From contig NW_026776913.1 in assembly GCF_030936135.1 (NCBI RefSeq), positions 682,001-746,000 of the forward strand: a stretch of 64,000 nucleotides of DNA. The letters run 5' to 3'. The position numbers and the translations under genes were made by a program. The notes under the pieces are model-generated. The model saw nothing but the letters and a program-made list of their open reading frames with translations. It made no database searches and was not told the origin of the DNA. Within the stretch, counting starts at the first letter, position 1, and the number at the start of each line of letters is the position of its first letter. This document shows positions 1 to 10,807 of the stretch, piece after piece. The stretch is from Gavia stellata (lineage: Eukaryota > Chordata > Aves > Gaviiformes > Gaviidae).

Positions 1-640
1 CAGCCCCCTACCCCCATGCAGCTGGCCCCTTGCATATGGAGGGGAAATTCAATTTACGATTGCTCAGCAGGGGTCATTTGTGACCCAGGAATGATCTGGC
101 AGGGAGGGCAAGGAGGCCCAGCTGCAGAAGGGGTTAAACTGGCTGGAAGCAGGGATGCCAGAAACAGAAGGACTTCCTGTAAGGGAGTGAAGTTTCCCTG
201 GGTGATGAGATCAGCAACAGCGTCCGCATTGTCTTGTAGCCATCCTGGAGTGGGAGCGCTCAGGGGCCCAAGCTCAGGGGCAAACTTTGGGCTGCAGAGC
301 TGGGCTGGTGCAAGTGTAGGTAAGGAATCTGCTTGTGACGCGTATTTGCAGACTCCTTGTAGAAACGCTTGTTGCGGTAGGACTCTGACCGATGCATTGG
401 TCATTAAATATTTCTGTCATATTTAAGCACAAAAGTCTGTTTAATTTACCTCACGGGGTACCATAAAAATTCCCCGAGAGCTTGAAGGGTATGGGAAGCC
501 CATGTAAAACCTCGTTCGGGGTGCCCCAATTTGGCTGGGACTCCTCATGCGCATGAACAAAGATTTACCCTTCTAATTCCTTACTTTGCGTCCTAGCCTC
601 TCTGCTCGGTCGGCACTGGCCAGTCTCGAATTTTCATGAC
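1..640. other. Unassigned sequence at window start
   Basis: No gene recognised. Short open frames on both strands show no family signature. On the minus strand near 505-535 there is a stretch resembling a retroviral LTR/leader junction (see findings), but neither an LTR nor a coding region could be confirmed. Confidence 0.4.
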
Positions 641-770
641 AGTAAGCGCTGTTCAGCAATAACTAAACCATCGGTGTGTTATCAAAGCTGTTGTCATTAC
701 AAATCCAAAGCATAGCACCATACATGCTGCCACAAAGAAAATTAACTCTATCCCAGCCAAAACCAGCACA
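641..770 (+). mobile_element. 3' end fragment of an avian ERVL-type LTR
   Basis: This piece aligns with the last ~130 bp of the complete LTR at 21584-22202. Both share the run from the 'gctcagca-taactaaa' block, through the AATCCAAA / CATAGC blocks, to the terminal AACCAGCACA. The rest of the LTR is missing upstream. The minisatellite begins directly after its CA terminus. Confidence 0.75.
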
Positions 771-774
771 CAGA

Positions 775-1700
775 GCCACCATTATAATTAAAAGACACAT
801 ACACACGTTCAATTGCAGATACAGGCATAAAATAGATCTAATTACTGATACAATTAGAGTCGGAGACACCATAACATGCACAAGTAGAGCTACATGACCA
901 GTCACACAAATCATTACACATACAATTGCAGATACAATTACAGATCAAGATACAATCACACGTACAATCGCAGATACAAGTACAGTCACAGACACAAGCC
1001 CACATTCCATTACACCTACAACTACAGCTACTGCTCGTGATACCATTACCGATAGAGGTGCCATGACTGATAGAGGCAGGGTTAAACATACGGGTGCTGC
1101 TACAAATACAATTGAAGATACACGCACAGATGCCAGAAGAGACGCAGATGCAGGTACAATCAGACATACCAGTACCCATCTAGACACCATGACAGACACC
1201 GATACCAATACAGGCAGAGACAACACTACCCATACCATCAGAGATACCACTGCAGATTCCCTTGCAGAAGCAGATGACACTGTAGATGCCACGGCAGACA
1301 CAGATACCACTGCAGATGCCCTTGCTGAAACACATACCGTTTCGGATGCGATTGCAGATGAAGATGCCACTAGAGGTGCAAATGCCACTCCAGGTTCTGA
1401 GCATACGCCATAGCAGATGTACACAAAATTGGAGGCGCGATAGTGTTGCAGATACCCTTGCAGATGGAGGTAGCATTGCTGATAGAGATACCATTTCAGA
1501 GGAAGGTACCTTTGGAGATGCAGAGAAAATTTAATTGCAGATGGAGATACCATTGCAGATGCAGGTAACATGGCAGATGGAGACACCATTGCAGATACAG
1601 AGAGGATTACAGATGCATAGATGATTGCAGGTGCCCATACAGGTGCAGATGCCACTGCAGATGGAGATACCATTGCAGCTACTGATACCTGTATCTCCTT
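775..1700. repeat. Degenerate minisatellite, ~18-bp unit
   Basis: A long array of imperfect units close to GATACCATTGCAGATGGA or shorter 12-bp variants such as ACAATTGCAGAT. The proximal part (775-1100) is more degenerate and ACA-rich. The distal part (1240-1690) is clearer. The unit length is a multiple of three, so long open frames run through it on both strands (up to 242 codons). They consist only of repeats and are not considered genes. The same array type occurs inverted at 34141-34720. Confidence 0.8.
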
Positions 1701-1707
1701 CTAGTAC

Positions 1708-2888
1708 AAGGTAACCCATTTATTGGACGAGGGAAAGGCTGTGGGTATTGTTTACCTGGACATAAGTAAAGCCTTTGGCACCGTTTCCTACAGCATTTGC
1801 CTGGAGAAACTGGCTGCTCATGGCTTGGATGGGGGTACTCTTTGCTGGGTAAAAGAATGGCTTGGATGGCCAGGCCCCAAAGGGTTGTGGTGAATGGAGT
1901 TCAGTCATGTTGGCAGCCGGTCACAAGTGGTGTCCCCCAGGGCTCAGGTTTGGGGTTGGTCTTGTTGAATATATTTATGGACGATCTGGATGAGGGGATC
2001 GAGTGCTCCCTCAGTAAGTTTGCAGATGACACCAAGTTGTGTGGGAGTGTTGATCTGCTTGAGGGTCGGAAGGCTCTGCAGAGGGATCTGGACAGGCTGG
2101 GTGGATGGGCCGAGGCCAACTCTATGTGGTTCAACAAGGCCAAGTGCCGGGTCCTGCACTTGGGTCACAACAACGCCATGCAACGCTACAGGCTTGGGGA
2201 CGAGTGCCTGGAAAGATGACCCGCAGAAAAGGACCTGGGGGTGTTGATCGACAGCTGGCTGAAGATGAGCCAGCAGTGTGCCCAGGAGGACAAGAAGGCC
2301 AACGGCATCCTGGCCTGTATCAGAAATAGTGTGGCAGCAGGAGTACGGAGGTGATTGTCCCCCTGTACTCGGTGCTGGTGAGTCTGCACCTCAACTGCTG
2401 TGTTCAGTTTTGGGCCCCTCACTACAAGAAGGACATTGAGGTGCTGAAGCGTGTCCAACAAAGACCAATGAAGCTGATGAAGGGTCCAGAGAACAAGTGT
2501 TATGAGGAATGGCTAAGGGAACTGGAGAACAGGAGGCTCAGGGAGACCTTATCGCTCTCTACAACTACCTAAAAGGAGGTTGTAGTGAGGTGGGTGTTGG
2601 TCTCTTTTCCCAGGTAACAAGTGATAGGACAAGAGGAAACGGCCTCAAGTTGTGCCAGGGGAGCTTTAGATTGGATATTAGGAAAAATTTCTTCACCAAA
2701 AGGGTTATCAAGCGTAGGAGCAGGCTGTGCAGGGAAGTGGTTAAGTCACCATCCCTGGGGTATTTCAAAGATGCGTAGATGTGGCGCTTAGGGACTTGGT
2801 TTAGTGGTGGACATGGTAGTGTCAGGTTAACAGTGGGACTCGGTGGTCTTAAAGGTCTTTTCCAACCTAAATGATTCTATGATTTTAT
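1708..2888 (+). mobile_element. CR1 LINE, 5'-truncated, reverse transcriptase C-terminal half plus 3' end
   Basis: Sense CR1 that begins inside the reverse-transcriptase domain of ORF2. Translation shows the [18 protein letters not shown] and FADDTKL (about 2016-2036) motifs with several frameshifts, then the C-terminal region and the 3' untranslated end. The tail 'ggtcttttccaacctaaatg' is followed by ATTCTATG-type repeats, the usual CR1 terminus. The stretch from about 1896 onward is the outer part of the left inverted-repeat arm and recurs antisense at 20588-21583. The element cannot move as it stands. Confidence 0.92.
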
Positions 2889-4314
2889 GTTTCTACTTTT
2901 TGCCCATCCCTCTGGCCTGTCTATGTCCTTTGGGATGGCAGCTGTGGACTGCAGTGTAGTTTCTGCTCTCCTCAATATAGTTGCATCTACAAATGCTATG
3001 AAAATGAACTCTCTCATCTCCTGCAGGTCATTAAAAACACATGAAACAGAGCAGGTAGCACGACAGACTCTTGCAGGACCCTTTTAGCTAGATGCCTCCA
3101 GGCAGAGTACCACACATTGACCTCATCCCTCTGAGCTCCACCATCCGACTGTTGTTTTAGCCATCTACTGACTCACCCACGCAGGCCATCATATCCTAAC
3201 TTGGGCACAAGAATAATGTGGGAGATGATGCTGAAAACTTCACTGACTTCCAGGTTAAAAGACAACCACTGCTCTCCCCACGCCCAGCAATCCTGTCCTT
3301 TCATCACAGAAAGCAAAGAGGATGGCGAGACACACACTACCCTGAGTAAAACCAGACACCTTCTTTTTCAGCCACCCAGAAATGGGATCTGAGTGAGTGG
3401 ACACACTCTGGAGCACAGCCTTGAGTTTCACTGCTCATCGGTTGGGCATTTTTGAAAGGTGCGTGCCATGTTTCGGTGCTGCCAGTCATCAGGGAGTCCC
3501 CCTAGTTTCCATCACCCTCTAAAGATGATGGAGTGTGTCATCCCTGTGAGATTGGCTTGCCCTCTCAGCTCCCTGGGATGCCGCCCCACTTGTCCCATAG
3601 ACTGGTAAGGGTTGCGTTTGCTCAGGTGACCCCTGACTTGATCCCCATCCACCACTGGCTGATCTCCTTCAGGGTCCTGCCCTGAGTCACAGAGGCCTGC
3701 GAGACCTTGCTGGGGAAGACTGAGGCAAAGAGGATAAGAGAGAATCTCAGCTCTGTCTACACCTGCTCTTATGAAACTCAGCAGTGACCACAGAGTACCT
3801 TGGTTTTCTTCTTCAACTGTTCCTGAAGTAGTAAACACTCATTATGGTGCCCTTTCTAGTTTCCTTTGAGTTGCAGTCTGGGTTATTGCAGAGCTTGGAG
3901 GATGCTGTCCTTGAAGACCAGCTGGACTGAGCTCTGCCATCAGGTCACAGCTCTGTCTCCCACAGTAACGGCTCCAGTTTGTCCTGTCCGTGGCCCTGGC
4001 TGAGGGCATTGCTGCACATCTGGGCTGAAGCACCACAGCTGTGGCATCAGGCAGGGTCATACTTGCCATAGGGGAACCTGTTATCAAGTGTCCAAGAGCC
4101 TGGGTGTGCAAAGGCTTTGCTTCAGAGGAGAGAGATGGCTTGGACAAAAGAATTCTGGATACCTTTCTATCCCTAGGACTACAAACCCAGAATGAAATGT
4201 CTGAATTCAGTCAACTGAAGACGTGTCCCCAGCTTGCAGAAATTAGATCCCTGCCTGTCACCTTCCTGGTGTCCTGTCTAATGATGAAACAAACAAAACG
4301 TGATTCTCATGGCT
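2889..4314. other. OR1 far-upstream flank (inverted-repeat arm)
   Basis: No convincing gene. The block is present in inverted orientation at about 19160-20587 upstream of OR2. A more diverged version of its second half (3580-4300) lies upstream of OR3 (24440-25800) and OR5 (57350-58710). It is therefore part of the duplicated OR module. Open frames of about 100 codons on the minus strand (3512-3838, 3842-4147) match only their duplicated copies and carry no recognised domain. Confidence 0.6.
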
Positions 4315-4723
4315 GACTCTTTTCCTGATAGGAGAAATGTCAGTGCTGGAAAGAAGTGTCTCTCCCCAGCTGCGGGAGGGAACCTCAGTGATTGCTCCAG
4401 CCTGTTTCACAGCAGGTTCCCCTGGAGCCCCAGGGACCCCTGGGGGGAGCCCCGAGGGGCAGAGAAAGTGCCGCCGTGGGCTGCTCCTCTGCTGCTGAGC
4501 TGGGCCGGGCTCCTGGGATGGAGGGAGCTCATGGCAAGCGGGCAGCGCTGAGGAGAGACAGCTCTGCCCAGGAGCAGCTCCTCTGCAGAGCGCAGCAGGG
4601 CTGAGGGCACTGCCTGCAGGCACCGAGGGGAGAGGATCAAGGCAGAGAGAGGTTAAAGGCAGTCTGGGGTGGGAGGACAGAGGCGAGCTCACTGGAGGAG
4701 AAATCTTCAGGGCCCTTGACACG
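4315..4723 (+). promoter_or_regulatory. Conserved block upstream of OR1 ending in a predicted 5' splice donor (candidate non-coding exon 1/promoter)
   Basis: The block from the 'cagtgctgg-aagaagtg' sequence to GACACG|GTAAGT (exon end 4723, intron start 4724) is conserved ahead of all five ORs, although OR4 retains only the part nearest the donor. GTAAGT is a consensus donor. A CCCCAGGGA motif at 4428-4436 fits the CCC-NN-GGG core of Olf/EBF sites known at OR promoters. Exon 1 start and promoter position are inferred, not seen. Confidence 0.5.
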
Positions 4724-6517
4724 GTAAGTCTCTGGGTGTGGGGCAATTTAGGTACAGTTCACGGACAGATCTCCTAATGATGGCACATCCCACAAACTCT
4801 GAGAGCTTTCAGGAAGAAGTGCCACAGGTTCTCCAGTGTAGAGGAGGAGGAGGTGCCCCAGAGCAGGGCTTCCCTGCTGCACCATCAGCGGGACAGGGCA
4901 TGAGGGCTGCCTTCTGCCAGGGACGGCTGCAGGGTGTGAAGGTGGGTGTGCAGCCAGGGGTGCCCAGGGCTGTCCTTCCGAGCAGGGTCCCTGCACCCCC
5001 GGGGCTGGGTGCTGGGGCAGGGACTCTGCCGCCTGCCAGGGTCAGCACTCAGCCTGCCCGGGGAGCTCCCCACGGCGCTGTGGGGAGAAGCTGGCGGTGG
5101 AAGGAGAGACCAGTGCAATGGCAGGGTGCTTCTGCTGTTGAGAGGGTGCTGTGTGGGTCAGGGCTGCTCACAGCTCCACATCACTGCAGGATCTTCCCAG
5201 GAGACTTTTCAGGAAGCACAGCAAGGCAGGGGCTGCCTGAAAGGGAAGGATCCTGGTCTTTCACTCTTCTCCTCTGGGTTGTCTGGGTGGGCAATGGCAC
5301 ATAGAAATTAATCTCTCATTTCAGGAGGAGGCACTGAAATTCCAAGTCTGTTCCTCTTAGAGGTGAATAAAGCGGGGAGTATTGGAAATCACCATGCCGT
5401 GGTCACAGACAGCATCAGTGTCACTTTTCCAGCCTCGCCAGGGCTGGTCTGATGTTCCCCTCAGAGCCTGCACACCCAGAGATGCCCCTGGGCAGTGTCC
5501 TGCTGCAGGGAGGGCTCTGCAGGGCAGAGCTGAGCAGGCAGCGGGTGGGATGGGCTCTGTGAGCACTGCCAGGGAGGAGACACAGGGGACAGAGAACCAG
5601 CTCCTGGCAGGGACAGCTGCAGGCAGCAGAGACAGGGACGGGGTTGGGAGGACACTGCAAACAAGCACAGGGGGAGGGTGCGCTCAGGCAGCTCTCTTTC
5701 TGTGTTTCCCTGCAGATGTCTGCTGGGCACTGTCTGCGGGGCAATGAGCTGACTCTCTCTGTAGAACCTCCCATCGGAGGGACCCCCGAGTCTCTGCTTT
5801 GCCTGTCCTGCAGGGCTTGCAAGCTGCCCCCCAGAAAGGCGCAGCTCTGCTGTGGGATCCTCGGGAGTGCGGAGCCTTTCCTTGGGGGTCGGCACTCTCC
5901 TCGCAGAGTCAGTTGCTTCTCTCTGGGAGGGGTCGTGTCCTGCCCTCTCCATCACACCTCCACCTCTGGGCTGGGCTGGAGAAGAGTTTGCAGAGTTGTC
6001 CTTTGAAACAGGACTCCTCTGGTCTCATCAGAGTCCAGGTTTAGGGTTTTTTTTAAAAGACTAATTTGTGTGTGAAGTCATCCCCAAGGCAGCACAAGCG
6101 AAAGCACAGGGCAGATGGGAAAGGGACTGATGGACACTGCAGCTCTGTGAGAAAACACAGACAAAATTGTTAAAAAGACATACCAAGCCTCTCTGCCACA
6201 GCCCACGTTCCTCTGAGACATGAGTGCAGATATTGAATTTTTCCATGAAAGGTGGATTACATTTTACATCCCCTGTGAACATTGGAGCTGTCACAATCCA
6301 GCTCCCATGTACCCACTGCAGGAGAGCAAAGCTGACTCCTCAGCAGCAGAAGGGCAGAGCTCCTGCTCCTCACAGCACACTCAGCCAGTAGAAACTGGAG
6401 AAAGGAAATACATTCCGGGGGGGGTGGGGGTGGGGGGTGGTGTTTTTGTGAAAATTGGAGTGGCTTTTCTCAGAGAAATATGTCCTAATTCTTCCTGTCT
6501 TTTCCTTTTGTGGACAG
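4724..6517 (+). other. Predicted 5' UTR intron of OR1
   Basis: Runs from the GTAAGT donor at 4724 to a pyrimidine-rich acceptor ending TTTTGTGGACAG at 6517, 1794 nt in all. The acceptor leaves 23 nt of 5' UTR before the ATG. A second strong acceptor-like site (TTTCCCTGCAG, ending 5715) and a G-rich run (6418-6440) lie inside. The same intron layout is found at OR2 to OR5. Confidence 0.55.
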
Positions 6518-6540
6518 AGCCCCATACTAAGAAATAGCCA

Positions 6541-7458
6541 ATGTCCAACAGCAGCTCCATCACCCAGTTCCTCCTCCTGGCATTCGCAGACACGCGGGAG
6601 CTGCAGCTCTTGCACTTCTGCCTCTTCCTGGGCATCTACCTGGCTGCCCTCCTGGGCAATGGCCTCATCATCACCGCCATAGTCTGTGACCACCACCTCC
6701 ACAGCCCCATGTACTTCTTCCTCCTCAACCTCTCCCTCCTCGACCTGGGCTCCATCTCCACCACTGTCCCCAAAGCCATGGCCAATTCCCTCTGGGACAC
6801 CAGGGCCATATCCTTTGCAGGATGTGGTGCTCAGCTCTTTCTGTTCGTCTTTTTCATTTCAGCAGAGTTTTACCTTCTCACCATCATGGCCTATGACCGC
6901 TACATTGCCATCTGCAAACCCCTGCACTACGGGACCCTCCTGGGCAGCAGAGCTTGTGTCCACATGGCAGCAGCTGCCTGGGGCAGTGGGTTGCTCAATG
7001 CTGTGCTGCACACGGCCAATACATTTTCACTACCACTCTGCCAAGGCAATGCTGTGGACCAGTTCTTCTGTGAAATCCCACAGATTGTAAATCTCTCCTG
7101 CTCAGATGCTTACCTCAGGGAAGTTGGGCTTCTTGTTTTTACTTTATTTTTTTCTTTTCTTTGTTTTGTTTTCATCGTGCTGTCCTACGTGCAGATCTTG
7201 AGGGCTGTGCTGAGGATCCCCTCTGAGCAGGGACCGCATAAAGCCTTTTCCACGTGCCTCCCTCACCTGGCTGTGGTCTCCCTCTTAATTTGCACGGGCA
7301 CGTTTGCCTACCTGAAGCCCCCCTCCATCTCCTCCCCATCCCTGAACCTGCTGGTGTCGTTTCTGTACTCGGTGGTGCCTCCAGCAGTGAACCCCCTCAT
7401 CTACAGCATGAGGAACCAGGAGCTCAAGGATGCAGTGTGGAAACTGATGACTGGATGA
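6541..7458 (+). CDS. Olfactory receptor OR1, OR14-like (avian gamma-c type), intact
   Basis: A 305-residue seven-transmembrane odorant receptor, expected to couple to G-olf in olfactory sensory neuron cilia. Signatures: N-glycosylation site N3-S-S, GN at 40-41 in TM1, PMYFFL at 56-61, C95 and C177 for the extracellular disulfide, MAYDRYIAIC at 116-125 at the end of TM3, KAFSTC at 234-239 in TM6 and NPLIYSMRN at 284-292 in TM7. The start is fixed by an in-frame TAG at 6535-6537 just 5' of the ATG and by the splice acceptor at 6517. The TM3 cassette (FLFVFFISAEF-type) resembles OR3 and OR4. The TM5 cassette is unusually rich in Phe/Leu encoded by T-runs. An AATAAA lies at 7470-7475, 11 bp after the stop. 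OR14-family placement comes from overall recognition of bird ORs; the exact orthologue is not determined. Confidence 0.95.
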   Translation: MSNSSSITQFLLLAFADTRELQLLHFCLFLGIYLAALLGNGLIITAIVCDHHLHSPMYFFLLNLSLLDLGSISTTVPKAMANSLWDTRAISFAGCGAQLFLFVFFISAEFYLLTIMAYDRYIAICKPLHYGTLLGSRACVHMAAAAWGSGLLNAVLHTANTFSLPLCQGNAVDQFFCEIPQIVNLSCSDAYLREVGLLVFTLFFSFLCFVFIVLSYVQILRAVLRIPSEQGPHKAFSTCLPHLAVVSLLICTGTFAYLKPPSISSPSLNLLVSFLYSVVPPAVNPLIYSMRNQELKDAVWKLMTG

Positions 7459-7469
7459 TTTTCAAAAGC

Positions 7470-7475
7470 AATAAA
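7470..7475 (+). terminator. AATAAA polyadenylation signal close behind OR1
   Basis: A canonical hexamer 11 bp after the OR1 stop codon. It is very close for a normal 3' UTR, so the later AATAAA at 7974-7979, shared with the OR5 3' flank, may be the functional one. Confidence 0.35.
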
Positions 7476-7683
7476 CTGATTATCATCTTCTGCAAATCAC
7501 TCCTAATGTGACTCGTTACAGGCCAAGCCCATCTTCTGTAGTTTTTGGTGGCTTTGGTTGTGGGTTTGGGGTTTATTTGCTTTGTCGTACTTTGCACAAT
7601 GTTGTCCATAAAGAATTGTCATTATTTGTGCCATTTGTAATTACATGTCTATCCAACGTTTGTGTTACCCAGGGTCTGTGTAA

Positions 7684-7737
7684 CAGGAGCTCAAGGATGC
7701 CATGACGAAATGGTTTTCAACATTTTTCAACAGCTGA
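7684..7737 (+). pseudogene. Relic of a second OR C-terminus downstream of OR1
   Basis: The frame starting at 7684 reads QELKDAM followed by ten more residues and a TGA at 7735-7737. This matches the QELKDA tail of the intact ORs. It lies 226 bp after the OR1 stop. Upstream of it the flank resembles the OR3 3' flank. Downstream (to about 8040, with AATAAA at 7974) it resembles the OR5 3' flank. It is therefore the surviving last 17 codons of another OR, left at a recombination junction. Confidence 0.7.
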
Positions 7738-7973
7738 GACCTGCCCTCTCTCGTCACACATGATTCCCTGTGCATCCCGTAGTGTGTTAGAGTTTTGTTT
7801 ATTCACTCTGTTGCTGGTTTTGTTGTTGTTATTTCTCACTTTCAATTTCCTGCATCACTATTTGGATTTGTCCCACTGCATCTGAGGCAGGAACGTGCTC
7901 TCTCTCACCTGGAAACCATAGAAAGGTATGGTTAACACTGGCTCAGAAGCTGACTCTCTCACAGTATCTCTAT

Positions 7974-7979
7974 AATAAA
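7974..7979 (+). terminator. AATAAA polyadenylation signal shared with OR5 flank
   Basis: The context TCTCTATAATAAAATGGGATCTCC matches the context of the AATAAA at 61554-61559 downstream of OR5. Conservation of the hexamer and its surroundings suggests a genuine OR poly(A) site. Confidence 0.4.
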
Positions 7980-8040
7980 ATGGGATCTCCCCTGCACGCT
8001 GCCTGCATGGTTGGCTCGTCTTCCGAAGCTGGTGTTAAAA

Positions 8041-10807
8041 AGAACAAGACTCAAAAGGGCCCATTGATCCATGGATTTGGGAGCAAAAACCTCCTTGTTA
8101 CATATGACTTTTTAAAGAGCAAGGGATGGATTTTGAACTGATCTCTGAGTGTGTCTAGTGACAGTGGGGATGGTGAGTGTCACTGAGGGACATACCCAGG
8201 GCTGTACCACATATGGCATGGCAGACAGCCATCGGTCAGCAAGAGAATCTGGGAGCACAGGGTATTTCCAAGGGCAGCGTATGCCTTGGGTGGGAGATGA
8301 ATAGAGACCCACAAAGCCCGAGATCACCCAAGGAGGAATCCCCCAAAGGTGAGGTAGAAAATGCAAGTATCCACAGGCCAATGAGGACTCTGTAATCCCA
8401 GGGGAGGCAGTGGGGAACCAGCAGGCATGAGGAAGGGAGGCTGGAGAGCAATTCATGTCACCCTTTGGGAAGTATCACCAGGTGCATCTAGAGGCACAAC
8501 AGGACTCACCTAATGCCCTTGGAAATGCTCCAGAGTCCTTCCAAGTCCCTTCCACCTCCACAGACCCCAGGTGGGAGCAATGAGCAGCAGCCATCCCTGT
8601 CTGGCTGGATCTGCTTCCAACCCTGAGCAGCAAAGCCAGGGTAGGGTCACCCTTTTGCCTTGAACAGCACAGCCCGCTCCCTCTGCAGAGCAGCACCACC
8701 AGCTCGGAGCCCCGTGGGGAGCAGGGGGATGGCTGGGTAGGTGAGAAGTGGGATGGGGACTGATGAGATGGGACCTGACATGGCCTGGGAACTCCTTTGA
8801 GAGAAGAATGCAAGGGTTTAACTAAACCAGGACAATGTGTGGGTATACTAACGCATACTCATGGTGCAGAGGCAGATGTCCTTGCTGTCCTGATGATCCA
8901 CAGGCTCCCAGCCACTGGGCAGTGGCTGAAGAAGGACTGGATTCCTCCATTCCCCATCCCTTAATGCCATTGTTCCTCCTGTTGGTGAAACGGGAGGCTG
9001 GGACCCTGTCTCTGAGCTTGCACTGAAGGAAGACTGCCCCAGGAGGCATGTCAGTTTGCTGCTGTCCCTCAGTCCTTGTTCCCAGCACAAGTCCTTGAGA
9101 CAGGCTCCCCCACCCCAATGTCACCCCCAGACAAGGCTTCTCAGCCAGAGTCCAGCTGGAGGACTGGGATCCAGCTGTGACCGCAGGGAGGATGAGACCT
9201 CTTCTAGGTCCTCTGAAGGGCTGGGGGCTTCTGGGAGACCCGCTGGGGGAGGGAGCATGCAGAGGAGATCCTGGGGCCCTGTCGAGCAGTCCATGCACAT
9301 GTGAGGCCATCAGGCAGGGTCCCTGACTCCAGAGACCCAGCCCCGCTTGTTGGTGCATGAACAGACAGAAGAACCTGGCCCGGGAGAGTTGGGCAAGCCC
9401 CAGCCCCTCACACCAGCCATTTCCAGCCCTGGCCATTCACCACGACCCCAGCGAGGGCTGATCCTTGAAATGAGACCAGCTCCTACCTCCTGCTGGACTC
9501 AGTGCCTGTACTGGGGGAGCGGCCTCTAAGCAGACCCAGACCCTGGCAGACACTGGACAAGGGCTCTCTGCGAAGCCCCATATGGGACGTGGCCAGAGCA
9601 GGTCATGGGCTTGGAGCTGGGGCTGCCAAAGCAGGAGGGATGCAGGAGAATGGGGCACTGAGTGCTGTGTGGAGATTGTGCCGCAGGATGTTTCCCCGCC
9701 CCTGCCTTCACGGCGGCCTTATGGGGCTGTGCCAGGGCAGGGCTGGGAGTGCACACAGGAGCCATGATGCTCCAGGAACCTCCCACCCTCTTGTGACCCC
9801 AGAATTACCCCCAAGCCCCAGCCAGGCAGGGCTCCCTGACTGTTCACTGTCTCAACTGCAGGGATGAAAGACGTACTCTGGGGTGGGAGGTGCAGGGTGG
9901 GCAGTGCCAGCCCCAGCTCTCCCAGGAGCCCCTCTGCAGTCAGAGCAGCTCCACCTGTTTGGGAAGGGACTCGCTGCTGCTCGCGGGACTGGGGACTCTC
10001 TAGGGTTCTATACAGACCAGCGCCAACCAACTGCGCCCCCTCCTCTGCCACCATCCTCTCTCAGAAGCACTGCTGGGTGCACGACTCTTGCCCAGGTGTG
10101 CAGACAAGCTACCTGAGGTCTCCTCTTCTCACCCCATGGCCCCTGGCTCTGCCCCAGCTGCAGCCCATGGGCACTGCCATAGCCCCTCTGCGCTGGGTGT
10201 AGGGTGTCTCCTCGTGCCCTGCTCTGAGCCCGTGCAGGGACACGCAGTGTGGGTCTCTGCTTGGAGCTGGCCACCACAGCCTGCTTGCAAGGTCTCAGGG
10301 CATGGTGCTGAATCTGCACTGGAGAGTAGGTTGTGATTGTCCTTTCTCAGAGTAGGTGTGAGGATCTTGCTGGGGCCAGAAAAGCATGAAGCAGAATCAG
10401 GAAAAGAAATAGTTGGAGGAGAAAAAAAAAAACAACCCCAAAAGCCGACGATACTGGTGGATCAGCAGTGGGCCAGGGCCCCAGAGATTTTACAAACTCA
10501 ACCAGAGAAAATACTGACCAACCTAATGTAACTGCAATGTCATCCCTGCTAAGAGCAGATCATGGTGCTAGAGACGTCCAGAGGTGCCTTCTGACCCAAG
10601 TCCTCACTGAGAAAGCGTCTGGACACTGGAGCTGCTGGCAGGAGACACGGTTGTGAGTTGAAGCATTGCTGGTAGTTGTAACCCTTGGTCAAGCCTGTGC
10701 ATAGGGTCACAAATTGAAGGTCATCCTCAAAGGAGTTACTGCTCCATGGGCATCAGGAGTCAAACCAATACAGGGCAAGCACAGAGAAGTCAGAAACACA
10801 GCCAGCT
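8041..10807. other. OR1 3' flank, no gene recognised
   Basis: GC-rich DNA with short frames on both strands and no family signatures. Part of it (about 10090-10330) has an inverted counterpart at about 14870-15030 beyond OR2. Other parts share blocks with the 3' flanks of OR3 and OR5. An A-rich run lies at 10420-10432. Confidence 0.5.

Noticed and set aside
945-1673. A 242-codon open frame on the minus strand (and similar frames at 34.0-34.7 kb)
   Set aside because: The protein is only the translated minisatellite. Frames stay open because the unit is a multiple of three; there is no non-repeat domain.
775-1700. Possible CRISPR-like array
   Set aside because: Units are imperfect and contiguous without unique spacers, and the genome is avian; it is a minisatellite.
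4258-4746. 162-codon antisense frame upstream of OR1, also at OR2 and OR3
   Set aside because: Low-complexity Pro/Ser/Ala-rich translation of a GC-rich conserved DNA block. It overlaps the predicted donor and has no signature.
5461-5955. 164-codon antisense frame in the OR1 intron, repeated at OR2 and OR3
   Set aside because: Copies are recent duplicates and GC-rich. No domain is seen, and the frame is altered at OR3 by a small indel and absent from OR4 and OR5.
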